This document shows positions 45,369 to 54,662 of a DNA stretch of 64,000 nucleotides, piece after piece; the first letter of the stretch is position 1, and each line of letters opens with the position of its first letter. The notes under the pieces were generated by a model. That model was not told the DNA's origin. It saw only the letters and a list, made by a program, of their open reading frames with translations, and did not search any database. The stretch is from Sungkyunkwania multivorans (GTDB lineage: Bacteria; Bacteroidota; Bacteroidia; Flavobacteriales; Flavobacteriaceae), in the NCBI RefSeq assembly GCF_042675645.1, contig NZ_JBHTJH010000017.1:620001-684000 (forward strand), in the 5' to 3' direction. Both the position numbers and the translations under genes were made by a program.

Positions 45369-45400
45369 TTTGTTAAAACCATGGCTGTGCAGTAATTTTG
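45369..45400 (+). promoter_or_regulatory. Complete Bacteroidetes promoter of sdhCAB
   Basis: TTTG (45369-45372), 20 bases, then TAATTTTG (45393-45400), the full TTTG-N17-23-TAnnTTTG consensus. It lies 29 bp before the sdhC ATG at 45430 and excludes the longer frame that opens at 45370. Confidence 0.75.
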
Positions 45401-45429
45401 TTAGCAATTTTAAACTAACTTCTACAAGA

Positions 45430-46116
45430 ATGAGTGGATTTTTAAAATCTTCGATTGGAAGAAAAATAGCCATGGCGTTATCAGCTCTCTTCCTAATGAT
45501 TTTTCTGATAATGCATGTTTCAATCAATTTTACTTCTGTGTTTAGCCCCGAACTTTTCAACGAGCTCTCACATTTCATGGGAACCAATCCTGTAATTCAA
45601 GGATTGATGCAACCAATTTTAATATTCGGAGTTATTTTCCACTTTGTGATGGGCTTTGTCTTGGAGGCAAGAAATCGAGCTTCGCGAAATGTGAGCTATG
45701 CAAAAAATAAAGGAGCTGAAAATTCTAGCTGGATGTCCCGAAACATGCTACTTTCTGGAGTGGTGATCCTTGCTTTTCTTGGGTTGCACTTCTATGATTT
45801 CTGGGTACATGAGATGACCGTAAAGTATATTGAAGGTGATATGTCAGGACTAATAGACCCAAACAATGCCGATTCTGGATTTCGATACTACGAAGAGCTA
45901 AGAGAGAAGTTCGTAAGTCCTATCAGAGTTGCAATTTATTCGGTAGCATTTGTGCTGCTAGCGCTGCATTTATTACACGGTTTCAATTCGGCCTTTCAAT
46001 CGATGGGCGCCAACAATAAATATACACGTAGTTTAAAGGGATTTGGAAAAGTTTACTCGATCGGAGTACCTGCGCTCTTTATATTCATCGCGCTCTTTCA
46101 TCATTTAACACACTAA
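45430..46116 (+). CDS. sdhC: Succinate dehydrogenase cytochrome b subunit
   Basis: 228 residues from MSGFLKSSIGRKIAMALSAL. Five hydrophobic helices with conserved His (IMHVSINF, FHFVMGF, GLHFYDFW, ALHLLHGF, LFHHLTH) are typical of the single-subunit di-heme anchor of B-type succinate:menaquinone oxidoreductase. It anchors SdhA and SdhB and passes electrons to menaquinone. The start is fixed by the promoter at 45369-45400. sdhA follows after 16 bp. Confidence 0.95.
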   Translation: MSGFLKSSIGRKIAMALSALFLMIFLIMHVSINFTSVFSPELFNELSHFMGTNPVIQGLMQPILIFGVIFHFVMGFVLEARNRASRNVSYAKNKGAENSSWMSRNMLLSGVVILAFLGLHFYDFWVHEMTVKYIEGDMSGLIDPNNADSGFRYYEELREKFVSPIRVAIYSVAFVLLALHLLHGFNSAFQSMGANNKYTRSLKGFGKVYSIGVPALFIFIALFHHLTH

Positions 46117-46132
46117 AAGCACTTTCTGAGAT

Positions 46133-48133
46133 ATGGCAATATTAGATTCAAAAATACCAGCAGGTCCATTAGCAGACAAGTGGACAAATCATAAAAATAA
46201 TATCAACCTTGTAAACCCGGCTAACAAACGACTTATCGATATCATTGTTGTCGGTACTGGTCTAGCAGGAGGTTCTGCCGCAGCCACTCTGGCCGAGCTT
46301 GGATATAATGTGAAGGCATTCTGTTTTCAAGATTCTCCAAGACGAGCACACTCGATCGCCGCACAAGGAGGGATCAACGCAGCGAAGAATTACCAAGGAG
46401 ATGGGGATTCTACCTATCGACTTTTCTACGATACCGTAAAAGGGGGTGATTATCGCTCTCGTGAAGCAAACGTATATCGTTTGGCCGAAGTGTCTACCAA
46501 TATCATCGACCAGTGTGTAGCCCAAGGCGTTCCTTTTGCGCGAGAGTACGGAGGCCTGTTGGACAACCGCTCTTTTGGCGGGGTTTTGGTGTCCAGAACC
46601 TTCTATGCGAAAGGACAAACGGGACAACAATTGTTATTGGGCGCTTATGCGGCCATGAACCGTCAAATAGGTCGAGGTAAGATAAAAATGTACACCCGAC
46701 ATGAGATGTTAGATGTTGTGGTTGTCGATGGCAAAGCCAGAGGGATCATAGCACGTAACTTAGTCACCGGTGAAATTGAGCGCCATTCGGCACATGCCGT
46801 TGTGATTGGTTCTGGCGGTTATGGCAATGCCTTCTATCTTTCCACCTACGCCATGGGAAGTAATGTGACCGCGGCATGGAAAGCCCATAAGCGAGGTGCA
46901 TTCTTTGCCAATCCATGCTACACGCAGATTCATCCGACATGTATACCAGTTTCGGGAGACCATCAGTCCAAATTGACACTGATGTCCGAATCCCTCAGAA
47001 ATGATGGCCGTATTTGGGTGCCTAAAAATTTAGAAGATGTAAAGGCTATCAGAGAAGGTAAACTGAAACCTACTGAGATTGCCGAAGAAAATAGAGATTA
47101 CTATTTGGAACGTCGCTACCCGGCCTTTGGTAATCTAGTGCCAAGGGATGTTGCCTCGAGAGCGGCAAAAGAACGATGCGATGCAGGTTACGGCGTTAAC
47201 CAAACGGGCGAAGCTGTTTATCTCGACTTTTCGGCTGCTATTGAGCGCTATGGTAAAGAACAAGCGCACGTCAAAGGTTTAAATGAAGATGACACCGCAT
47301 TAGTTCAAAAACTTGGAAAAGAGGTCATAGAGAATAAGTACGGAAACTTGTTCCAGATGTATGAGAAGATCGTAGACCAAAATCCATACGAAACCCCAAT
47401 GATGATCTATCCTGCTGTGCATTATACCATGGGCGGACTTTGGGTAGACTATAACCTAATGACCACCGTTCCTGGTCTATATGCGATCGGGGAGGCCAAT
47501 TTCTCGGATCACGGAGCCAACAGATTGGGAGCCTCTGCATTGATGCAAGGATTGGCAGATGGTTACTTTGTATTGCCTTACACCATTGGAGACTATCTCG
47601 CTGATGATATTCGAACTGGTCCGATTTCGACTGAGTTACCTGAGTTTGATGAGGCCGAAAAGAATGTTCGATCCAATATTGAGAAGCTCATCAACAACCA
47701 AGGAACAAAATCTGTGGATCATTTCCATAAGCGTTTGGGTAAAATTATGTGGAATAAATGTGGCATGGCCCGTAACGCGAAAGATCTTAAGGAAGCGATC
47801 ACCGAGATCGCAGCACTTCGCGAGGAATTCCACAAGGATGTTTTGGTTCCAGGTACAGATAACGAATACAATGAAGAATTGGCAAAGGCGGGTCGAGTTG
47901 CCGATTTCTTAGAGCTTGGTGAATTATTTGCAAAAGACGCCTTGGAGCGTGAAGAATCTGCTGGTGGCCATTTCAGAGAAGAGTACCAAACCGATAATGG
48001 CGAAGCGTTACGAAGACCAGAATATCAATATGTCTCAGCTTGGGAATATAAAGGACAACCAAGTGAGGCAGTGCATCACAAGGAAGCACTTGAGTACGAG
48101 AATATTGAAGTAAAAGAAAGAAGCTATAAATAG
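46133..48133 (+). CDS. sdhA: Succinate dehydrogenase flavoprotein subunit
   Basis: A 666-residue protein. The FAD-binding GTGLAGGSAAATLAELG (about 37-53) and the His of HSIAAQGGINAAKNY, which carries covalent FAD, are present. Active-site phrases near 420-460 include YPAVHYTMGGLWVDYN and GEANFSDHGANRLGASAL. It oxidises succinate to fumarate at the cytoplasmic face. Confidence 0.97.
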   Translation: MAILDSKIPAGPLADKWTNHKNNINLVNPANKRLIDIIVVGTGLAGGSAAATLAELGYNVKAFCFQDSPRRAHSIAAQGGINAAKNYQGDGDSTYRLFYDTVKGGDYRSREANVYRLAEVSTNIIDQCVAQGVPFAREYGGLLDNRSFGGVLVSRTFYAKGQTGQQLLLGAYAAMNRQIGRGKIKMYTRHEMLDVVVVDGKARGIIARNLVTGEIERHSAHAVVIGSGGYGNAFYLSTYAMGSNVTAAWKAHKRGAFFANPCYTQIHPTCIPVSGDHQSKLTLMSESLRNDGRIWVPKNLEDVKAIREGKLKPTEIAEENRDYYLERRYPAFGNLVPRDVASRAAKERCDAGYGVNQTGEAVYLDFSAAIERYGKEQAHVKGLNEDDTALVQKLGKEVIENKYGNLFQMYEKIVDQNPYETPMMIYPAVHYTMGGLWVDYNLMTTVPGLYAIGEANFSDHGANRLGASALMQGLADGYFVLPYTIGDYLADDIRTGPISTELPEFDEAEKNVRSNIEKLINNQGTKSVDHFHKRLGKIMWNKCGMARNAKDLKEAITEIAALREEFHKDVLVPGTDNEYNEELAKAGRVADFLELGELFAKDALEREESAGGHFREEYQTDNGEALRRPEYQYVSAWEYKGQPSEAVHHKEALEYENIEVKERSYK

Positions 48134-48173
48134 ATGTCAGTGTTGAGATATGAGATGTTAGACGTATAACTGC

Positions 48174-48194
48174 TCAATACTCAATACTCAATAC
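48174..48194 (+). repeat. Three tandem TCAATAC units
   Basis: A perfect 7-bp unit three times, between sdhA and sdhB, ending 16 bp before the sdhB ATG. It could be a slippage-prone spacer. Confidence 0.7.
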
Positions 48195-48210
48195 TAAAAT
48201 CTAATAAAAG

Positions 48211-48957
48211 ATGAAATTAACACTAAAAATTTGGCGTCAGAAAAACGCTCAGGATAAAGGAAAAATGGTAGATTATCAACTCGATAATGTATCACCAGAC
48301 ATGTCATTTTTGGAGATGTTGGATGTTCTTAATCAAGATTTAATAGATAAAGGGGAATCTCCGATAGCCTTTGATCATGATTGTAGAGAAGGAATTTGTG
48401 GTACGTGTTCGCTATTCATCAACGGAAGGGCGCACGGACCTCAAACCCAAATAACCGCATGCCAATTGCACATGCGTAGTTTTAATGATGGAGACACCAT
48501 TTATATCGAACCTTGGAGAGCAAAAGCGTTTCCAGTAGTAAAGGATCTCATCGTGGATCGATCGTCCTTTGACCGCATCCAGCAAGCTGGTGGATTCATT
48601 TCGGTAAATACTTCTGGAAATACCCAAGATGCGAATGCCATTCCAATTGAAAAGGAGCATGCAGACAAAGCTTTTGACGCAGCTACATGTATCGGTTGCG
48701 GGGCTTGTGTAGCGAGTTGTAAGAATTCGTCGGCCATGTTGTTCGTGTCGGCTAAAGTATCGCAATTCGCTTTACTTCCACAAGGACAGGTCGAAGCTAC
48801 CGATCGTGTTTTGAACATGGTCAAGCAAATGGACGAAGAAGGTTTTGGTAACTGTACCAATACTGGCGCTTGCGAGGTAGAATGCCCTAAAGGCATTTCA
48901 CTAGAGAACATCGCCCGTATGAATCGCGAATATCTCAAAGCTAGCCTGAAAGGTTAA
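48211..48957 (+). CDS. sdhB: Succinate dehydrogenase iron-sulfur subunit
   Basis: A 248-residue protein. The [2Fe-2S] ligands are in DCREGICGTCSLFINGRAHG and TACQ. The second domain carries CIGCGACVASCKN and CTNTGACEVECPKG for the other clusters. It transfers electrons from FAD to the heme anchor. It is the third gene of sdhCAB, 77 bp after sdhA. Confidence 0.97.
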   Translation: MKLTLKIWRQKNAQDKGKMVDYQLDNVSPDMSFLEMLDVLNQDLIDKGESPIAFDHDCREGICGTCSLFINGRAHGPQTQITACQLHMRSFNDGDTIYIEPWRAKAFPVVKDLIVDRSSFDRIQQAGGFISVNTSGNTQDANAIPIEKEHADKAFDAATCIGCGACVASCKNSSAMLFVSAKVSQFALLPQGQVEATDRVLNMVKQMDEEGFGNCTNTGACEVECPKGISLENIARMNREYLKASLKG

Positions 48958-48970
48958 TCATATATTCATT

Positions 48971-48994
48971 GTCATTCCTGTGGAAGCAGGAATC
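48971..48994. repeat. Short hairpin repeat (ATTCCTG/CAGGAAT)
   Basis: GTCATTCCTGTGGAAGCAGG, then AATCC, forms a 7-bp stem. The same outer sequence appears at 21862-21904, so it is a dispersed element. Confidence 0.55.
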
Positions 48995-48995
48995 C

Positions 48996-49027
48996 AAATC
49001 CCATTCCGAATAGGTTTGGGATTTTTT
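48996..49027 (+). terminator. Terminator of sdhCAB
   Basis: AAATCCCA / TGGGATTT stem with a 13-base loop and a T run, directly after the short repeat. Confidence 0.7.
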
Positions 49028-49041
49028 GTTAGCTTTATTAA

Positions 49042-50190
49042 ATGATCAACCATCTGTCCAAACTTCCAAAAGTAGAGACCACCATCTTTACCGTAATGAG
49101 TCGCCTTGCTCACCAGCATAAAGCCATCAACTTATCGCAAGGCTTCCCCGATTTTCCCACGGACCCAAAACTGATCGAATTGGTGACCAAAGCGATGAAA
49201 GCTGGATATAATCAGTACGCACCTATGCCAGGAATATATTCGCTAAGAGAGGTGATCGCTGAAAAAATTGAGAGTCTTCATAAAAAGACCTATGATCCAG
49301 AACACGAGATCACCATCACTGCAGGTGCCACACAGGCGATTTTCACCATTATTTCAACCTTTATACGCCCAGGAGATGAAGTGCTCCTATTTAAGCCTGC
49401 CTACGATTGTTATGAGCCTGCCATCGTGGTCAACGGCGGAATTCCGGTGTTCGTGCAATTGCAAGGAAAGGAATTCAAGGTGGATTGGAGCGAGGTGAAG
49501 AATAAGATCAGCTCGAAGACCAAAATGGTCATCATCAATACACCACACAATCCAAGTGGAACGGTGCTTTCTAAAGAGGATATGCTTCGACTAGAGGCGG
49601 TACTGGCGGATACCGATATCATCTTGCTCAGCGATGAGGTATACGAGCATATTGTCTTTGATGGAAAAGCGCATCAGAGCGCTTCTAGATTTCCCGGATT
49701 GGCCGAAAGAACTTTCATTTGTGCTTCCTTTGGAAAAACGTTTCACAACACTGGCTGGAAGACGGGATATTGTGTAGCTCCGAAACAATTGATGGAAGAA
49801 TTTAGAAAGACACACCAATTCAATGTGTTTTGTGCCAACCACCCTATGCAACGAGCCTTTGCCACCTATTTGGAGGATGCCTCCAGCTATTTAGAATTAC
49901 CTGCCTTCTATGAGAGGAAACGGGATGCATTCTTAGAAATGATCTCCGGGTCGAAGTTTTCTTTTACACCTTCTAAGGGGACCTATTTTCAGTTATTGGA
50001 TTACTCGGCAATTACAGACGAAAGTGATGTTGATTTTGCTAAACGATTGTGCACCGAATATGGTTTAGCCTCTATTCCAATCTCGGTTTTTAATGTAAAT
50101 AATGAAGACAATCGTTTGTTGCGTTTTTGTTTTGCTAAAAAAGAAGAAACCCTACAAAAGGCAGCGCGTATTTTAAACACTACACAATAA
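49042..50190 (+). CDS. PLP-dependent aminotransferase, methionine-type (YbdL-like)
   Basis: A 382-residue class I aminotransferase. The PLP lysine is in FGKTFHNTGWKTGYC, with NTPHNPSGTVL and LSDEVYEHIVFDG typical of fold type I. The N-terminal INLSQGFPDFPTDPKLIEL and GYNQYAPMPGIYSLRE are the pattern of methionine/glutamine aminotransferases (YbdL, KAT-like). It probably transaminates 4-methylthio-2-oxobutyrate or aromatic keto acids with glutamine. An omega-amidase-like gene lies 3.7 kb downstream and would complete that pathway. Confidence 0.9.
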   Translation: MINHLSKLPKVETTIFTVMSRLAHQHKAINLSQGFPDFPTDPKLIELVTKAMKAGYNQYAPMPGIYSLREVIAEKIESLHKKTYDPEHEITITAGATQAIFTIISTFIRPGDEVLLFKPAYDCYEPAIVVNGGIPVFVQLQGKEFKVDWSEVKNKISSKTKMVIINTPHNPSGTVLSKEDMLRLEAVLADTDIILLSDEVYEHIVFDGKAHQSASRFPGLAERTFICASFGKTFHNTGWKTGYCVAPKQLMEEFRKTHQFNVFCANHPMQRAFATYLEDASSYLELPAFYERKRDAFLEMISGSKFSFTPSKGTYFQLLDYSAITDESDVDFAKRLCTEYGLASIPISVFNVNNEDNRLLRFCFAKKEETLQKAARILNTTQ

Positions 50191-50332
50191 GCAAAACCAA
50201 TCATAAATTCTTAATGATATAATTATTTTCGATGGTAAAATCAACTCAAATGATTTAGATCGCTGTTTTTCAACTAATAATGAAGTAACTTTATAGAATA
50301 CAAAAAATTCAATAACCAAAACACACTAAATT

Positions 50333-52582
50333 ATGAGTAACGATAGCCATCCCTCACCAAATCGCACAAGTAGTTATAATGTAAACAGTGAAAGCAAATG
50401 CCCTTTTTCTGGTGGTGCTGTAACAAAAAGTGCTGGTGGCGGAACTACCAACAGAGACTGGTGGCCAAATTCATTGAATCTGAGCATACTTCGTCAGCAT
50501 TCAGAATTGGCCGACCCAATGGACAAAGACTTCAATTATGCAGAAGAGTTCAAAAAACTGGACTTGGATGCCGTTAAAAAAGACCTTACCGACCTAATGA
50601 CCGATAGCCAAGATTGGTGGCCGGCAGATTATGGACATTATGGACCCTTCTTCATTCGAATGGCATGGCATGCCGCAGGGACCTATCGTATCGCAGACGG
50701 ACGTGGTGGCGGTGGAACGGGCGCACAGCGTTTTGCACCACTCAACAGTTGGCCGGATAACGCAAACCTAGATAAGGCACGTTTGTTATTGTGGCCAATA
50801 AAACAGAAGTACGGAAAGAAATTATCATGGTCCGACCTTCTCATATTAACGGGTAATGTGGCTCATGAGTCAATGGGATTGCCAATGTATGGCTTTGGTG
50901 GTGGACGTGAAGATATTTGGCAACCAGAAGAGGATATTTATTGGGGCTCCGAAGGCGAATGGCTTGGTAATAAAGAGCGATATGCTAAGGAGGGAAAATT
51001 GGAAAATCCATTGGGAGCTGCTCACATGGGATTGATCTATGTAAATCCTGAAGGACCGAATGCCAATCCGGATCCTGTTGCAGCTGCGCATGATATTCGC
51101 GAAACCTTTGGTCGAATGGCCATGAATGACTACGAGACTGTAGCGTTGATCGCTGGCGGACACACCTTTGGTAAAACGCATGGTGCAGCAAGTGACGCCG
51201 AATATGTTGATGTAGAACCAGAAGGCGCTCCCATAGAGCAGCAGAGTATGGGTTGGAAAAATAAATTTGGAACCGGATTTGGTTCAGATACCATTACCAG
51301 TGGTCTGGAAGGCGCCTGGACAGACAGCCCAACCAAGTGGAGCCACAAATATTTGGAGAACCTCTTCGGCTATGAGTGGGAATTGACCAAAAGTCCCGCA
51401 GGAGCGCATCAATTTAAACCGAAGGGAGATGCCGGAGCTGGGACAATTCCTGACGCGCATGATCCAACAAAGAAACACGCACCTTTTATGCTTGTTACAG
51501 ACCTTTCATTGCGAATGGATCCAGCTTATGAGAAGATCGCAAGACATTTCCTCGAAAACCCTGAAGAGTTCAAGGAGGCGTATCAAAAGGCGTGGTATAA
51601 ATTAACGCATCGCGATATGGGTCCTATATCACGTTATCTTGGGCCAGAGGTGCCTAGCGAGGAATTGATTTGGCAAGACCCGATTCCTGCAGTGGACCAT
51701 GACTTGATCGACGAGAACGACATCGCTAAGCTTAAAGCCAAGATATTAGATGCAGGACTCTCTGTATCTCAACTGGTATCAACCGCATGGGCCTCTGCCT
51801 CGACCTATCGCGACTCGGACAAGCGCGGTGGAGCCAATGGTGCACGAATTCGGCTAAACCCACAAAATTCTTGGGAGGTAAACGATCCAAAGCAATTATC
51901 AAAAGTATTGGATACCCTAGATAGTATTCAAAGTGAATTCAACAACACCCAATCGGGCAACAAAAAAGTTTCTTTGGCAGACTTGATCGTCTTAGGAGGT
52001 TGTGCGGGCTTGGAACAAGCGGCAAAAAATGCGGGGCACGCTATTGAAGTCCCTTTCACCCCAGGACGTATGGATGCCACCGAAGCACAGACCGATGCAG
52101 AATCCTTTGAAGCGCTAGAACCGGGTGCAGATGGATTCCGCAATTATTATAACCCAAAGCATAATGCAACGGCCGAGGAAATGCTGATCGATCGATCGCA
52201 GCTATTGACGTTGACGGCCCCAGAAATGACCGTCTTAGTTGGCGGAATGCGAGTGTTGAACACCAATTTTGACCATTCAAAACACGGGGTATTCACAAAA
52301 CGTCCCGAAGCATTGACCAACGACTTCTTTATCAATCTTCTAGATATGAGAACTGTCTGGAAAGCGATTTCGGACAAAGAGGACGTATTTGAAGGACGCG
52401 ATCGCAAGACCAACGATCTAAGATGGACAGGAACACGTGTCGACCTTATCTTTGGGTCAAATTCAGAATTACGCGCACTTGCAGAGGTGTATGCGTTTAA
52501 TGATTCTGAAGAAAAATTTGTCAAAGATTTTGTTTCAGCTTGGGTAAAAGTGATGAATCTTGATCGCTTCGATCTAAAATAA
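50333..52582 (+). CDS. katG: Catalase-peroxidase
   Basis: A 749-residue bifunctional heme enzyme that removes hydrogen peroxide. The distal site is IRMAWHAAGTYR (Trp112, His113) and the proximal His is in AGGHTFGKTHG (His277). The crosslinked Tyr is in LIYVNPEGPN (Tyr236) and the Met in VLVGGMRVLN. The duplicated C-terminal peroxidase-like half is complete. There is no signal peptide. A weak -7 (TAACTTTA, 50286-50293) lies 39 bp upstream. A long inverted repeat follows the gene. Confidence 0.98.
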   Translation: MSNDSHPSPNRTSSYNVNSESKCPFSGGAVTKSAGGGTTNRDWWPNSLNLSILRQHSELADPMDKDFNYAEEFKKLDLDAVKKDLTDLMTDSQDWWPADYGHYGPFFIRMAWHAAGTYRIADGRGGGGTGAQRFAPLNSWPDNANLDKARLLLWPIKQKYGKKLSWSDLLILTGNVAHESMGLPMYGFGGGREDIWQPEEDIYWGSEGEWLGNKERYAKEGKLENPLGAAHMGLIYVNPEGPNANPDPVAAAHDIRETFGRMAMNDYETVALIAGGHTFGKTHGAASDAEYVDVEPEGAPIEQQSMGWKNKFGTGFGSDTITSGLEGAWTDSPTKWSHKYLENLFGYEWELTKSPAGAHQFKPKGDAGAGTIPDAHDPTKKHAPFMLVTDLSLRMDPAYEKIARHFLENPEEFKEAYQKAWYKLTHRDMGPISRYLGPEVPSEELIWQDPIPAVDHDLIDENDIAKLKAKILDAGLSVSQLVSTAWASASTYRDSDKRGGANGARIRLNPQNSWEVNDPKQLSKVLDTLDSIQSEFNNTQSGNKKVSLADLIVLGGCAGLEQAAKNAGHAIEVPFTPGRMDATEAQTDAESFEALEPGADGFRNYYNPKHNATAEEMLIDRSQLLTLTAPEMTVLVGGMRVLNTNFDHSKHGVFTKRPEALTNDFFINLLDMRTVWKAISDKEDVFEGRDRKTNDLRWTGTRVDLIFGSNSELRALAEVYAFNDSEEKFVKDFVSAWVKVMNLDRFDLK

Positions 52583-52602
52583 TTTCAACATAATAGCTGA
52601 TG

Positions 52603-52670
52603 TTGTATAATGTGAGTTAGATAGATATCAATTATTTGTTTGTTATCTTGCAACTGCTCACATTATACAA
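52603..52670. repeat. Perfect 14-bp inverted repeat behind katG
   Basis: TTGTATAATGTGAG (52603-52616) and CTCACATTATACAA (52657-52670) are exact reverse complements with 40 bases between. No T run follows, so it is not a standard terminator. It may be an operator pair, a mRNA-stabilising hairpin or an insertion scar. Confidence 0.75.
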
Positions 52671-52737
52671 TATGGCAGAAAAACAACGCTGAACGCTCAT
52701 TTTTAAGTGTTGTAGGAAATATAAGGGCCACTAGCGC

Positions 52738-53304
52738 ATGGAGTCGGATAGGACATTGAGATTGCTTCAGATCAGAACCAAAAATCAGCGAAGATTGTTG
52801 GTCAGGGGTTCAATGGCCAAATCCCTTCAAGAATTTCTGAAAGAATCATGTAAAAACAATGTCTTGGTGATCAACTCCAATGTTGCACTCGACGTCTATT
52901 ATTTGGCTCCCTGCGATTGCAGCGACCTCATCAGAGATAGCTTTCTTTTATTGGCAACCAAGGAAAAAGAGCAATTTTCCTTTAGTACTTTTAATTCGGA
53001 ATCGACCTGCCTCAGAAAATTTGAGAGTACTCTTATCCAATTGGCAAATCATCCTCAGACCTTTCTTGCATATTGCAAAAAATTTGCGTTTCGACTTAAG
53101 AAAGAACGGGTAAATCACGAAATAGTGATGAAACTATTCGATTGTTTCAACAACACACTCATAAAATTGAAGAACGATGATAAGTTACCGCACGTACGCT
53201 TATTGAAGGATATCGCCGTCTCCTATAAAGAAACGATGGAAGCCAGTGACGAGTTTCCACATGAATTGTTCTCTGAGTTGGACTCCCTAAAGAACATGAA
53301 TTGA
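52738..53304 (+). CDS. Unknown Cys-containing helical protein
   Basis: A 188-residue protein with no signal peptide and no family I recognise. It is mostly helical and Lys/Leu-rich. It has six Cys (ESCKN, APCDCSD, STCLRK, AYCKKF, DCFNN), which is high for a cytoplasmic protein of this size. It lies 155 bp behind katG on the same strand, separated by an inverted repeat, and ends directly against the convergent GNAT gene. A link to peroxide stress is only a positional suggestion. Confidence 0.65.
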   Translation: MESDRTLRLLQIRTKNQRRLLVRGSMAKSLQEFLKESCKNNVLVINSNVALDVYYLAPCDCSDLIRDSFLLLATKEKEQFSFSTFNSESTCLRKFESTLIQLANHPQTFLAYCKKFAFRLKKERVNHEIVMKLFDCFNNTLIKLKNDDKLPHVRLLKDIAVSYKETMEASDEFPHELFSELDSLKNMN

Positions 53305-53820
53305 TCAGCAAGGTAATCGCATCAACCAATCGGTTTGCTTATCGCTGCCTAACCAATAAGGATGCTCGCCAAATTTCACAAAACCATGCTTTTCGTAAAA
53401 CCGAATAGCACTGCCGTTATGTTCCCAGACACCTAACCAGAGATACTCTGGATTGAATTTCTGAGCGATCGCTATCGCTTTACGAAGTACTTTGGCCCCA
53501 AGGCCTTTTCCCTGAAAATCTTTCGAAATATAGATACGCTCTAACTCTATTGTTCCAGGTTCTTTTAGGTCAGACTGGGCGGCTGGCTCGTTGAGTTTGA
53601 AATAACCTATAAGGGCACTACCGTGATGCACAAAATAAAAATGACTCTTTGGTTCTTTCAATTGTCTTTCTATGGTTTCTGTAGAAAAGGCGGTATTGGT
53701 ATAGCTCCAAAAATCTTCAGGATCGTTATCTTTTTCAAAGGCATCGACAAATGTCTGCTTGGCTAAAGCAGCCAGTTTGTCAGCGTCTTTAAGTGTGCAT
53801 TTTGAATACTGAATATCCAT
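53305..53820 (-). CDS. GNAT family N-acetyltransferase
   Basis: 171 residues from MDIQYSKCTLKDADKL; the open frame extends upstream but overlaps the divergent gene. The acetyl-CoA motif is LERIYISKDFQGKGLGAKVL (Q/RxxGxG/A), and GSAIRFYEKHGFVKFGEH is the usual C-terminal GNAT signature. The substrate is unknown. It is divergent from the amidase gene (56 bp between starts). Confidence 0.9.
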   Translation of the reverse strand: MDIQYSKCTLKDADKLAALAKQTFVDAFEKDNDPEDFWSYTNTAFSTETIERQLKEPKSHFYFVHHGSALIGYFKLNEPAAQSDLKEPGTIELERIYISKDFQGKGLGAKVLRKAIAIAQKFNPEYLWLGVWEHNGSAIRFYEKHGFVKFGEHPYWLGSDKQTDWLMRLPC

Positions 53821-53876
53821 AATGTAAAAATAATAGATACTGAGTGGATGACGTTCAAAAAGATTATTTTTATAAG

Positions 53877-54662
53877 ATGAAAGAGGCACTCAAAATAACA
53901 CTTGTCCAAGCCGATCTTATTTGGCAACAGCCCGAAGCAAATCGAGTTCATTTTACAGAAATGATCGCGCGTGTGGAAGCTGATTCAGATGTTGTCGTTC
54001 TTCCAGAAATGTTTTCTACTGGCTTTACGATGAACCCAAACACCGTGGCAGAGACCATGGACGGAGAAACGGTCGTATGGATGAAGGAAATGGCTCGCCA
54101 AAAGCAGGTTGCGATCATGGGCAGTGTCATTATTGTTGAGAATGACCTTTATCGAAATCGCTTCATATTCGTTATGCCTTCTGGAGAAATCGTAACCTAC
54201 GACAAGCGGCATTCCTTTACATTGGCAGGTGAAGATAAGACCTACGCCGCAGGGAAAGAGCGTGTGGTCATCGATTATTTGGGATGGAAATGGTGTCCTA
54301 TGATATGCTATGACCTTCGCTTTCCAGTCTGGTCGCGCAATACCCAAGATTTTGATGCCCTGATCTATGTTGCCAACTGGCCACAGCCCAGAATCAATGC
54401 TTGGGATGCCCTACTAAAGGCCAGAGCCATCGAGAATATGTGTTATTGTATTGGTGTGAACCGCATAGGCGAAGACCCCAATGGACATCGGTATCCTGGA
54501 CATTCATCTGTCTATGATGTGCTTGGAGCTGAGTTGGTGAATATGAAGCACGGAAATGAAGGACTCGAAACAATAATACTCAACAAGCATCACATCGAGA
54601 CGAATCGTAAGAAACTAGGATTCTTGAAGGACAGAGATCTTTTTACTCTTCAGGAAGAATGA
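53877..54662 (+). CDS. Nitrilase-family amidohydrolase (omega-amidase, YafV-like)
   Basis: 261 residues from MKEALKITLVQADL, with the Glu-Lys-Cys triad in VVLPEMFSTGF (Glu), YDKRHSF (Lys) and CPMICYDLRFPVWSRN (Cys). This pattern fits YafV-type omega-amidases, which hydrolyse 2-oxoglutaramate and 2-oxosuccinamate. Together with the glutamine-type aminotransferase at 49042 it could form the glutamine transaminase-omega-amidase route of methionine salvage. Its last 20 bases overlap the convergent Ig-like gene. Confidence 0.9.
   Translation: MKEALKITLVQADLIWQQPEANRVHFTEMIARVEADSDVVVLPEMFSTGFTMNPNTVAETMDGETVVWMKEMARQKQVAIMGSVIIVENDLYRNRFIFVMPSGEIVTYDKRHSFTLAGEDKTYAAGKERVVIDYLGWKWCPMICYDLRFPVWSRNTQDFDALIYVANWPQPRINAWDALLKARAIENMCYCIGVNRIGEDPNGHRYPGHSSVYDVLGAELVNMKHGNEGLETIILNKHHIETNRKKLGFLKDRDLFTLQEE

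Noticed and set aside
52603..52670. Standard terminator of katG
   Set aside because: The loop is 40 bases and no T run follows the second arm.
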